Positions 35,828 to 43,786 of a stretch of 56,701 nucleotides of DNA are shown here, piece by piece. The translations under genes were made by a program, and so were the position numbers. The stretch is from Gammaproteobacteria bacterium (GTDB lineage Bacteria; Pseudomonadota; Gammaproteobacteria; Magnimaribacterales; D2472). The notes beneath the pieces were generated by a model. That model was given only the letters and a program-made list of their open reading frames with translations. It was not told where the DNA came from and did not search any database. Where the stretch lies: assembly GCA_002690725.1 (NCBI GenBank), contig NZFS01000011.1, positions 76,026 to 132,726 of the forward strand, in the 5' to 3' direction. Position 1 is the first letter of the stretch; the number at the start of each line of letters is the position of its first letter.

Positions 35828-37045
35828 ATGAGAATTATCTACTTACATCAATACTTTAAGCTGCCTAGTGAATCTGGTGGAACTCGATCTTATGATTTAG
35901 CCAATGGATTTTTAGATTTAGGCCATCAAATTGAAATAGTTACATCAACATCAGATCTTAAATATAAGTCTGGCAAACGCTGGAAAAAAATAGAGAAGAA
36001 TGGATTGTTGATTCATTATATTTATTTACCTTACACAAATGATTTAAATTATTTCAAACGCTTAATAGTTTTTACCAAATTCTTATTTTCGTCGTCATTA
36101 AAATTACTTAGCTTAAAAGGTGATCTAACCCTAGCAACATCAACACCACTCACCATTGGTGTACCGGCATTATTAAAGAAATGGATCCATAAAACACCAT
36201 TTATATTTGAGGTAAGGGATGTTTGGCCTGAAGTTGTTATTGCGATCGGAGCTGTTAAAAATAAAATTTTTATAAGAGCTTTATATATTTTAGAAAGTTT
36301 GATTTATAAAAATGCTAGTGTAATAGTGCCTTTGTCAGTTGATATGAAAAAATCAATTACTTCAAGGTATCCAAAACTCACTCCAAAAATAATTGAGGTT
36401 ATTGAAAATATTTCAGAAATAGATAGATTTCAAAACCAGCATGAGAGCGATAAATTCCTAATAGAAAAAAAAATTGGATTTTTACCACGTTTCAGCATTT
36501 TATATGCTGGTACTTTTGGAAAAGTGAATGGTATTAATTATGTAATCAATTTAGCATCAAAAACATTATCTTTGGATCCATCAATTGTATATATTTTAAT
36601 TGGTGATGGAGCTTATAAAAAAATCATTATAGCGGAAGCTCACAGGAAAGGTGTAATTAATAAAAATGTTTTTTTTCTTGATTCTGTATCCAAGTCAGAA
36701 TTACCTCAATTTTATTTTGAATGCGATATTGGCAGCTCTTTTGTAATTCCAATTAAAGAACTTTGGTCAAATTCAGCAAACAAATTTTTTGATACGATTG
36801 CTGCTGGTAAACCAATTTTAATTAATCATAATGGTTGGCAGAAGGATATAATAAATGAAGAAAACATTGGTTACGTTCTACCAGCAACATTATCAGAATC
36901 AAGTATCATAGATTTTTTAAAATATACCTGTGATGATGTTTTAATAAAAAAACAAAATGAAAATGCTTTAAATTTTGCAAAAAAAAACTATTCTCGAGAA
37001 ATAGCATTATCGAAATATAATAAGATATTCAATAAAATTTTTTGA
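35828..37045 (+). CDS. Glycosyltransferase family 4 (WbuB-like)
   Basis: GT-B transferase of 405 residues: IIYLHQYFKLPSESGGTRSY at the N-terminus, FEVRDVWPE, VIENISE, ILYAGTFGKVNG at the start of the donor domain, LIGDGAYK, and NKFFDTIAAGKPIL in the nucleotide-binding segment. WbuB-like enzymes transfer N-acetylfucosamine-type sugars. It overlaps the next start by four bases and precedes the initiating sugar transferase gene, so it probably adds an early sugar of the unit. Confidence 0.87.
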   Translation: MRIIYLHQYFKLPSESGGTRSYDLANGFLDLGHQIEIVTSTSDLKYKSGKRWKKIEKNGLLIHYIYLPYTNDLNYFKRLIVFTKFLFSSSLKLLSLKGDLTLATSTPLTIGVPALLKKWIHKTPFIFEVRDVWPEVVIAIGAVKNKIFIRALYILESLIYKNASVIVPLSVDMKKSITSRYPKLTPKIIEVIENISEIDRFQNQHESDKFLIEKKIGFLPRFSILYAGTFGKVNGINYVINLASKTLSLDPSIVYILIGDGAYKKIIIAEAHRKGVINKNVFFLDSVSKSELPQFYFECDIGSSFVIPIKELWSNSANKFFDTIAAGKPILINHNGWQKDIINEENIGYVLPATLSESSIIDFLKYTCDDVLIKKQNENALNFAKKNYSREIALSKYNKIFNKIF

Positions 37046-37671
37046 AAAAGTTTACGATGTATAGAACATACATAAAAAGAATTATAGATCTTACAATAGC
37101 CTTTTTTGGCATATTGTTTTTACTACCAATTTTTTTATTAATCATATTAATTGTAAAAATTAATCTTGGCTCGCCAATTTTTTTTATACAGAAACGACCT
37201 GGACGTAATGGTAAAGTTTTCTATATCTACAAATTTAGAACGATGATTAATAAATTTGATAAAAACGGAAACATTTTATCTGATGAGAAAAGACTTACTA
37301 AATTTGGTAAATTTTTAAGATCTACAAGTTTGGATGAGTTACCAGAACTTATCAATGTAATAAAAGGAGACATGAGTTTGGTTGGTCCTAGACCCTTACT
37401 TTTAGAGTATTTACCATTGTATTCAAAAAGACAATCTATTCGTCACAAAGTAAAACCAGGCATAACTGGTTGGGCTCAAATTAATGGACGAAATGCAATT
37501 AGCTGGAATGAAAAATTTGAGCTAGATGTATGGTATGTCTATAATCTATCAGTTGGTTTAGATATTAAAATACTTTGGTTAACTCTGAAAAAAGTGATTT
37601 TGCGAAATGACATAAGCCACAACAATCATGTAACTATGAATAAATTTAAAGGCAATATGAAAAATGACTAA
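37042..37671 (+). CDS. Initiating sugar-phosphate transferase (PglC-like)
   Basis: Monotopic phosphoglycosyl transferase of 209 residues that loads the first sugar-1-phosphate on undecaprenyl phosphate. One hydrophobic membrane-inserted helix (about 10-35), then KRPGRNGKVFYIYKFRTM, the catalytic Asp-Glu in TSLDELPELINVIKGDMS, VGPRPLL, and KPGITGWAQINGRN. TTG at 37042 overlaps the upstream stop (TTGA); ATG at 37057 is an equally good start and matches the usual family N-terminus. Followed by an acetyltransferase and an aminotransferase gene, as in bacillosamine-type loci. Confidence 0.9.
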   Translation: MKKFTMYRTYIKRIIDLTIAFFGILFLLPIFLLIILIVKINLGSPIFFIQKRPGRNGKVFYIYKFRTMINKFDKNGNILSDEKRLTKFGKFLRSTSLDELPELINVIKGDMSLVGPRPLLLEYLPLYSKRQSIRHKVKPGITGWAQINGRNAISWNEKFELDVWYVYNLSVGLDIKILWLTLKKVILRNDISHNNHVTMNKFKGNMKND

Positions 37672-38065
37672 AAGGTTTTCTGATTGGAAGTATCCAGATA
37701 TTAAAGAAGGAGAAACTACAAAGTACAATTGGCTGGTACAAAATTTAGATGGACTTATTTTAGGCAGAGAGACAGATATTGGAGCATTCTCATATATAAA
37801 TGCCCTGAACGGTGTTGTGATTGAAGATAATGTTCAAATAGGATCTCACTGTTCAATATACTCTACATCTACAATTGATAATACAAGTGGTAAAATTTAC
37901 TTGAAAAATAATTGCCGAATTGGAAGCCATACAACTATACTCCCTGGTGTTTCTGTTGGAAAAAATTCAGTCGTTGGAGCCCACAGTTTAGTTAATAAAG
38001 ATATCCCAGATAATGTTGTTGCTTATGGTGTTCCAGCTAAGGTAATCAAAAAACTAGAAAAATAA
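37664..38065 (+). CDS. Hexapeptide-repeat acyltransferase
   Basis: 133 residues of left-handed beta-helix repeats (IGAFSYI, IEDNVQIGSHCSI, LKNNCRIGSHTTI, VGKNSVVGAHSLV) and the typical exit DIPDNVVAYGVPAKVI. It probably N- or O-acetylates an amino sugar. It overlaps the sugar transferase gene by eight bases and the aminotransferase gene by one (TAATG). It lacks the N-terminal Rossmann-like part of PglD/NeuD, so it is closer to WbbJ-type acetyltransferases. Confidence 0.82.
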   Translation: MTKRFSDWKYPDIKEGETTKYNWLVQNLDGLILGRETDIGAFSYINALNGVVIEDNVQIGSHCSIYSTSTIDNTSGKIYLKNNCRIGSHTTILPGVSVGKNSVVGAHSLVNKDIPDNVVAYGVPAKVIKKLEK

Positions 38066-39258
38066 TGATTAAGCAATTTTCACCATGGCCATCTTATAGC
38101 GTTGAAGAAATAGATTGTGTCAAAGACGTATTGGCATCTAACAAAGTAAATTATTGGACTGGTGATCAGTGCCGCAAGTTTGAAAAAGAATTTGCAGCTT
38201 GGTCTGACTCTGAATATGCAGTTTCACTAGCTAATGGAACTTTAGCATTAGACATTGCTATTAAAGCCTTAGGAATTGGAGACGGAGATGAAGTAATTGT
38301 TACTTCAAGAAGCTACATCGCTTCAATTACATCTATAATAAATGCTAAGGCTACTCCAGTTTTTGTTGACGTTGATCCTTCAACTCAAAATATTACACCA
38401 AAAAATATAAATGCAGCTATAAATAAAAATACAAAGGCAATTATGTGTGTTCATTTGGCTGGATGGCCTTGTGATATGGATGAAATAAAGTCTATAGCAA
38501 GCGATAATGATTTATTTATTATTGAAGACTGTGCTCAAGCACACGGAGCAAAGTATAGAGGTAAACCGGTAGGATCAATTGGAGACATAGGTTGCTGGAG
38601 TTTTTGTCAAGATAAGATAATGACCACGGGTGGTGAAGGTGGAATGGTTACAACAAATAACAAATCTCTATGGTTAAAGATGTGGGAATATAAAGATCAT
38701 GGAAAAAGTTATGAAGCAGTATACAACAAGAAGCATCCTGAGGGATTTAGATGGATTCATGAATCTTTTGGAACAAATTGGAGAATGACTGAAATGCAAG
38801 GCGCCATTGGTCGAATACAATTAAATAAAATGGCTGAATGGACAAAGACAAGAAACGGCAATGCTAAGATTCTTACTGAAAAATTTTCTAAATTTACAGA
38901 AAAGGATGGAATTATTAGAATTCCTCAATTAAGAAATGAGGAAGGTTTCATTCACGCTTTTTATAAATATTATGTTTTTGTACAAGAAAAGAATTTGAAG
39001 AATAATTGGACTAGAGATCGTATTATTTCAGAAATTAGTTCAAAGGGTGCCCCTTGCATGCATGGATCTTGTTCCGAAGTTTATTTAGAAAAAGCATTTG
39101 ATAACACTAATTTTAGGCCAGATGAGCGCTTGCCTGTAGCAAAGCAATTAGGTGAGACATCAATTGTTTTTTTGGTTCATCCAACGCTAAATAAACAGGA
39201 AATGTATGACATTGCTGAAATAGCAACATCTGTTTTTGATAAAGCAGGCGTTAAATGA
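38065..39258 (+). CDS. DegT/DnrJ/EryC1 aminotransferase
   Basis: Sugar aminotransferase of 397 residues: NYWTGDQCRKFEKEFA, LANGTLALDIAI, DEVIVTSRSYIAS, EDCAQAHGAKYRG, and the PLP lysine in WSFCQDKIMTTGGEGGMV. With the PglC-like transferase and the acetyltransferase immediately upstream, and the PglF/WbpM-type 4,6-dehydratase at 52023, it may make a UDP-4-amino-4,6-dideoxy-HexNAc; this pathway is inference. It is distinct from the aminotransferase at 31409 in its motif around the lysine. Confidence 0.86.
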   Translation: MIKQFSPWPSYSVEEIDCVKDVLASNKVNYWTGDQCRKFEKEFAAWSDSEYAVSLANGTLALDIAIKALGIGDGDEVIVTSRSYIASITSIINAKATPVFVDVDPSTQNITPKNINAAINKNTKAIMCVHLAGWPCDMDEIKSIASDNDLFIIEDCAQAHGAKYRGKPVGSIGDIGCWSFCQDKIMTTGGEGGMVTTNNKSLWLKMWEYKDHGKSYEAVYNKKHPEGFRWIHESFGTNWRMTEMQGAIGRIQLNKMAEWTKTRNGNAKILTEKFSKFTEKDGIIRIPQLRNEEGFIHAFYKYYVFVQEKNLKNNWTRDRIISEISSKGAPCMHGSCSEVYLEKAFDNTNFRPDERLPVAKQLGETSIVFLVHPTLNKQEMYDIAEIATSVFDKAGVK

Positions 39259-39852
39259 TTGAATTAAACAACATAAGTAATGAGACTCCATATAGAATTT
39301 TTAAAGAAAAATATGAAGATTCTTTGAATGCAAACCAAAAAATAATAGAAGCTATTTGTATTTCTTCTTTTTCATCTGATGAAAATGAGGTTAATGCTAG
39401 ATTTGTAAATTTAAAATTTGTAAAAGACAAGGAGTTCATTTTTTTTTTCTAATTATGAATCACCAAAATCCAGAGACTTTATATCTCATAATCAAATTAG
39501 TGCTTTGATATATTGGAATGCCACAAATGTTCAAATAAGAATGAAAGCGAAAATCAAAAAAACATCAAAAGAATTTAATATGGAGTACTTTGCTAAGAGA
39601 GATATAAAGAAAAATGCATTAGCAATTTCTTCAAAACAGTCAAATAAAATAGCCTCATATGAAGATGTTTCGGTAAATTATGAAAAATCTCTTCAGAAAG
39701 ATAACTTAGAACAATGCCCTGAATATTGGGGCGGATATTCATTTATTCCATATTATTTTGAATTTTGGGAAGGTCACGAATCAAGACTAAATAAAAGACA
39801 AGTATTTGAAAAGAAAAATGATGAATGGAATCAGTTTTTTTTACAACCTTAA
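39255..39852 (+). pseudogene. pdxH: Pyridoxamine 5'-phosphate oxidase, frameshifted at T10
   Basis: PdxH makes pyridoxal phosphate from PNP/PMP using FMN. The first frame (39255-39452) gives the N-terminal part with NARFVNLKFVKDKEFIF and stops after a run of ten T (39439-39448). Removing one T continues in frame: FSNYESPKSRDFI, ALIYWNATNVQIRMKAKI, ASKQS-like SSKQSNKIASYEDV, and the C-terminal CPEYWGGYSFIPYYFEFWEG..SRL that is diagnostic of PdxH. All family elements survive, so the lesion is minimal. PLP demand here is real, since three PLP enzymes are encoded nearby. It overlaps the upstream aminotransferase gene by four bases. Confidence 0.88.
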
Positions 39853-39970
39853 AATATTTGCGTAATTAATTAATTAGTATAAAATTTCAACCAATTATGT
39901 CTGAATATACAATTGTATTTAACAAATCTTGTTAATCATTTAATGTCAATTTTTCTTTGTAATATATTTT

Positions 39971-39977
39971 AAGAAGG
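39971..39977 (+). promoter_or_regulatory. Shine-Dalgarno deciding the infC AUA start
   Basis: AAGAAGG ends eight bases before ATA at 39986. In this frame no ATG, GTG or TTG occurs between the upstream stop at 39941 and this point, so the site fixes the unusual start codon. Confidence 0.65.
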
Positions 39978-39985
39978 TATTTTTT

Positions 39986-40519
39986 ATAGCTACTCCAAGA
40001 AAAAACATAGTTCCAATAAATGATAAAATAAAGGCAAGCGAAGTCTTGCTTGTTGACGCTAATGGAGAAAAAAAAGGTATTGTACCTTTATTAAGCGCCT
40101 TACAGGCAGCCAAAGAGTCATCACTAGATCTGGTTCAAGTTTCTTCATCTGATGCAAATCCAATTGTTTGTAAGATTTTGGACTACGGAAAACACCTCTT
40201 TGATAAGAAAAAAAGTATCGCATCCTCAAGATCAAAAGTGAAAAGAAATACAACAAAAGAAATTAAATTTAGGCCATCGACAGATGTTGGAGATTATAAA
40301 ATTAAATTAAAAAAGATTAAAAGCTTTATTCTTGATGGAGATAAGACTAAAATAAGCGTCCGTTTTAGAGGCAGAGAGATCTTAAATAGTGATATGGGTC
40401 TAAATTTATTAAATAAATTAAAATTAGAACTCGAAGATATCGCGCAAGTTGATCAAGAGCCTTCATTAGAGGGGAGACAATTACTGATGGTTCTGTCGCC
40501 TTTAAAGAAAAAGAACTAA
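39986..40519 (+). CDS. infC: Translation initiation factor IF-3, probable AUA start
   Basis: IF-3 checks start codons and keeps ribosomal subunits apart. Homologous sequence begins well before the first conventional start (TTG at 40046): [12 protein letters not shown], then [17 protein letters not shown], matching the IF-3 N-domain. The only sensible start is ATA at 39986, with AAGAAGG eight bases upstream. This gives 177 residues, the normal IF-3 length, ending in [17 protein letters not shown]. coli infC also uses a rare start (AUU), which IF-3 itself represses. The gene heads infC-rpmI-rplT-pheS-pheT. Confidence 0.88.
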   Translation: MATPRKNIVPINDKIKASEVLLVDANGEKKGIVPLLSALQAAKESSLDLVQVSSSDANPIVCKILDYGKHLFDKKKSIASSRSKVKRNTTKEIKFRPSTDVGDYKIKLKKIKSFILDGDKTKISVRFRGREILNSDMGLNLLNKLKLELEDIAQVDQEPSLEGRQLLMVLSPLKKKN

Positions 40520-40529
40520 ATTATTATTT

Positions 40530-40724
40530 ATGGGTTACAAATTAAAAACACATTCTGGAGCTGCAAAGCGTTTCAAAAAGACTGGCACTTCAATTAAAAG
40601 TAAAAGTGCAAATAGAAATCATATTCTTACAAAACAGTCTACAAAAAGAAAAAGACATAATAGAGGTTTAAATAAGATATCAGGAGTCGTTCTTAAGATG
40701 GCTCAAAAATTACTAAGGGGTTAA
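40530..40724 (+). CDS. rpmI: 50S ribosomal protein L35
   Basis: 64-residue basic protein: [38 protein letters not shown] and KMAQKLL, all diagnostic of L35. It lies ten bases after infC and five before rplT, in the conserved operon that in E. coli is repressed by L20 binding to the leader of rpmI. Confidence 0.95.
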   Translation: MGYKLKTHSGAAKRFKKTGTSIKSKSANRNHILTKQSTKRKRHNRGLNKISGVVLKMAQKLLRG

Positions 40725-40729
40725 TTAAT

Positions 40730-41077
40730 ATGCCAAGAGTTACAAAATCAGTGACAGCTAAAACAAGACATAAAAAAGTACTTAAATCTACAAAAGGCCA
40801 TTATGGTGCTAGAAGTAGACTTTTCAAAACAGCAAAACAATCAAATATTAAATCATTGCAATATGCATATAGAGACAGAAAAAATAGAAAAAGAGCATTT
40901 AGATCTTTATGGGTTTCAAGAATAAATGCTGGTTCTAGGGAGCTTGGAGTTTCTTATTCAACATTGATAAATTCTTTATCTCGAAAAGATATAAAACTAG
41001 ATAGAAAAATTCTATCTGATTTAGCAATCTCTGATAATTCTACTTTCAAAAAGGTTGTAGAAACCGCCATTAGCTAA
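40730..41077 (+). CDS. rplT: 50S ribosomal protein L20
   Basis: 115 residues: PRVTKSVTAKTRHKKVLK, AKGHYGARSRLFKTAK-type sequence, YAYRDRKNRKRAFRSLWVSRINAG and GVSYSTLI. L20 nucleates 50S assembly and represses its own operon in E. coli. The ATG follows rpmI by five bases; pheS starts ten bases after the stop. Confidence 0.96.
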   Translation: MPRVTKSVTAKTRHKKVLKSTKGHYGARSRLFKTAKQSNIKSLQYAYRDRKNRKRAFRSLWVSRINAGSRELGVSYSTLINSLSRKDIKLDRKILSDLAISDNSTFKKVVETAIS

Positions 41078-41087
41078 TACTGGTCCA

Positions 41088-41813
41088 ATGCCAGATTCAA
41101 AAGAAGACAGTTCTCCAAAGTTAATTAAGGAGTTCGGATCGCATCATCCAATCAATCAGATGAAAGATTCTATTATGAATCTCTTGTTATCTTTTGGTTT
41201 TGAAATAATTGATGGTCCTGAAATTGAAACTGAAGAATTTAATTTCGATATGTTAAATATAAAAAAGTCTCATCCAGCTCGCCAAATGCATGACACATTT
41301 TATGTCGACAATAAATCTAGTGTTTTAAGAACACACACTTCTCCTGTTCAAATAAGAGGAATGTTAGAAAAAGATCCTCCATTTGCTTTTATTTCTGGTG
41401 GTAAAGTTTACAGAAAAGATGATGATGCAACTCATCTTCCAATGTTTCATCAAATCGAAGGTATTTATGTAGATAAGGGCGTTAATTTTGCAAATTTAAA
41501 AGATTTAATATATAAAATAATCCAATCCTTATTTGGAAAAGAAATCAGATTAAGATTTAGACCATCTTACTTCCCATTCACAGAACCATCTGCAGAAGTA
41601 GATATATTATCTGATGAAGAGAAATGGCTTGAAATTTTAGGATGTGGAGTCGTAAATCCAATTGTGTTGGAGAACTGCAATATTGATTCAAATAAATACT
41701 CAGGGTTTGCCTTTGGTTTGGGAATTGAACGGATAGCAATGATAAAGTTTGGAGTAAATGATATCAGAGATTTTTATAAATCTAATTTGGACTTCCTTAA
41801 ACAATTTAAATGA
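41088..41813 (+). CDS. pheS: Phenylalanyl-tRNA synthetase alpha subunit, lacking the N-terminal coiled coil
   Basis: Catalytic class II core: HHPINQM, FEIIDGPEIE, NFDMLNI..HPARQMHDTFYV, LRTHTSPVQIRGM (motif 2), FRPSYFPFTEPSAEVDI, and FGLGIERIAMIKFGVNDIR (motif 3). At 241 residues it is about 85-100 shorter than the usual alpha subunit: it begins where the catalytic domain begins, and the N-terminal coiled coil that contacts tRNA is absent. rplT ends only ten bases upstream, so no hidden N-terminus exists. It overlaps pheT by four bases. See pheT for a matching domain loss. Confidence 0.93.
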   Translation: MPDSKEDSSPKLIKEFGSHHPINQMKDSIMNLLLSFGFEIIDGPEIETEEFNFDMLNIKKSHPARQMHDTFYVDNKSSVLRTHTSPVQIRGMLEKDPPFAFISGGKVYRKDDDATHLPMFHQIEGIYVDKGVNFANLKDLIYKIIQSLFGKEIRLRFRPSYFPFTEPSAEVDILSDEEKWLEILGCGVVNPIVLENCNIDSNKYSGFAFGLGIERIAMIKFGVNDIRDFYKSNLDFLKQFK

Positions 41814-43714
41814 AAATACCTTATAAACATTTTGTTAAACATATTGATTCAAAACCCAGTATTGAGGAATTATCAGATAAACTTTTTCAACTAGGTCATG
41901 AGCATGAAATATTTGATGAAATCTTTGATATGGAACTTACACCAAATAGAGGTGATTGCCTTTCACTTAATGGGTTACTTAGAGATTTAGGACTCTTTTA
42001 TAGTATTTCGATCGAAAAAGATATTTATATAAAAGATATAAAACCTTTTAAATTTGAATTTATAAATGATGCGAGTCACTTATGTAAGAATATTTCTTTT
42101 TTAAAGTTAGATATTGATCAAGTCCCAAAAAATTATAATAAATTTTTAGAGAATTACTTTACAGATTTAAATGTTAAAAAGATTAATTTTTTTACTGATA
42201 TATCAAACTATATTTCATATGAAACTGGGCAACCAACTCATTGCTATGATTCATTGATGATCGATGACTACATTAGATTGGGTTATCAAAAAGATCGTTG
42301 TGAATTTGAAACTCTAACAAATAAAAAGATATACATAGATAGCGGTGATTTAGTTTTTTTTGACAAAGATAATAAAATTATTAATTTAGCTGGAGTTATG
42401 GGCGGTAAAGATACAGCATGTAAAGTGGATACTAAATCTGTACTGATTGAATGCGCACATTTTAATTCAGAAGCAATTATTGGAAGATCGTTAAAATATG
42501 ATATTAATTCAGATGCCGCCCATAAGTTTGAAAGAGAAACTGATGCATATAGTCATGATTTTGTTTTAAGAAGATTCATAAAAATCGTTGAAAATCACTC
42601 AAATATCAAAAATATTGAGTTATTTAATGGAAATAATGAGGAAAGGAAAGAGAAAATTATTCCTTTTGATTTTTCAAAGATAAATAATATTTTGGGCATT
42701 GATATTACTGAGAATGAATGCTCAAAATATCTACAAAAACTAAATTTTTTAATAGATAAAAATACTATTAAAATTCCCTCATATAGAAATGATGTTAATA
42801 ATATCAATGATATTGCTGAAGAAATTGCAAGAGCAATTGGTTACGACAATATAAAAAAACAAAAAATTAATATATCTGTAAAAAATAATTTCAATCAAAC
42901 TTTTATAGAACATAAAATAAAAAAATTATTAACTGGAGAGGGTTTTTTTGAAGTAATAAATAATCCTTTTGTGAGTGACGGCACTGAAGAATCAGTAGTA
43001 GTTGATAATCCTCTTGATTCAAATAAGAAGTATGTCAGAACTAATTTAAAAAATTCCTTGATAGAAAATCTTTTATACAATGAAAGAAGACAAAAAGACT
43101 CTATAAAGTTGTTTGAAATAGCAGATTTATATACTAATAAAACCAGAATTGGTAAAAGAGTGATTGGGATAATTGCTAGCGGCAGAATTGATAAAAATTA
43201 TTTAAATTTCTCTAAAAAAATTGATATTAATTATTTAGAAAGTATTTTGCATAAAATCAGTTATGAAAATTTAGAATTAGAAGAAATATCAAGACAGTCG
43301 CTTGATTCCAAATTAAAAAATAAAATTGTTTATTGCGAGTTAGAAATTAAATCATCTATTAAATTCGAATTCTCATATGAAAATTTTAATATAAAACATC
43401 TTAGCGAAAAAAAATATACTCCAATATCTGAATTTCCTAGTTCAAATAGAGACCTTTCATTCTCTATAAAAGATTTTTCAAAATGTAAAATACTTGAAGA
43501 GTTTATTCTTAATTTTGAAAATGCTTTGTTAAAAGAAGTATTTGTTTTTGATTATTTTAAAAATGAAAAGATGAATGAAATTAAAATTGGATTTAGATTT
43601 ATTTTTCAATCAAAAGATTCCACTGTAACCGATAATGAAGTTGATACAATTATTGATGAAATTATATCTGGTGCCCTGAAGTATGATTCAGTAAGTGTTC
43701 CTGGTTTGGTCTAA
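41810..43714 (+). CDS. pheT: Phenylalanyl-tRNA synthetase beta subunit, lacking the EMAP/OB (B2) domain
   Basis: 634 residues against about 795 in E. coli. The opening (residues 1-38) is B1; the sequence then passes directly into MELTPNRGDCLSLNGLLRDLG (about residue 41), which normally follows the roughly 110-residue OB-fold tRNA-binding domain. That domain is missing. B3/B4 (GQPTHCYDS, AGVMGGKDTAC), B5 (SYRNDVNNINDIAEEIARAIGYDNI), the catalytic-like B6/B7 part (DNPLDSNKKYVRTNL) and the C-terminal anticodon-binding FDX-ACB domain (EFPSSNRDLSF) remain. With the shortened PheS this is a reduced heterotetrameric enzyme. Confidence 0.93.
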   Translation: MKIPYKHFVKHIDSKPSIEELSDKLFQLGHEHEIFDEIFDMELTPNRGDCLSLNGLLRDLGLFYSISIEKDIYIKDIKPFKFEFINDASHLCKNISFLKLDIDQVPKNYNKFLENYFTDLNVKKINFFTDISNYISYETGQPTHCYDSLMIDDYIRLGYQKDRCEFETLTNKKIYIDSGDLVFFDKDNKIINLAGVMGGKDTACKVDTKSVLIECAHFNSEAIIGRSLKYDINSDAAHKFERETDAYSHDFVLRRFIKIVENHSNIKNIELFNGNNEERKEKIIPFDFSKINNILGIDITENECSKYLQKLNFLIDKNTIKIPSYRNDVNNINDIAEEIARAIGYDNIKKQKINISVKNNFNQTFIEHKIKKLLTGEGFFEVINNPFVSDGTEESVVVDNPLDSNKKYVRTNLKNSLIENLLYNERRQKDSIKLFEIADLYTNKTRIGKRVIGIIASGRIDKNYLNFSKKIDINYLESILHKISYENLELEEISRQSLDSKLKNKIVYCELEIKSSIKFEFSYENFNIKHLSEKKYTPISEFPSSNRDLSFSIKDFSKCKILEEFILNFENALLKEVFVFDYFKNEKMNEIKIGFRFIFQSKDSTVTDNEVDTIIDEIISGALKYDSVSVPGLV

Positions 43715-43762
43715 TATAATATAAATGTCAGTTTCTACACAAACCTCGGGATACTATTGCTC

Positions 43763-43768
43763 TATAAT
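43763..43768 (+). promoter_or_regulatory. Possible -10 box before the wza-like gene
   Basis: TATAAT lies 18 bases before the ATG at 43787, in the 72-base spacer after pheT where a transcription restart would be expected. No clear -35 is seen. Confidence 0.28.
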
Positions 43769-43786
43769 TTAATGTAAAATCCGATT

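Noticed and set aside
39853-39985. Promoter for the infC operon in the spacer after pdxH
   Set aside because: TATAAA-like and TTGCGT-like hexamers occur, but at a spacing of about 14, too short to support a call in such AT-rich DNA.
41078-41087. Hidden N-terminal PheS segment lost by a frameshift or wrong start
   Set aside because: Only ten bases separate rplT and pheS, too little for the missing coiled coil.
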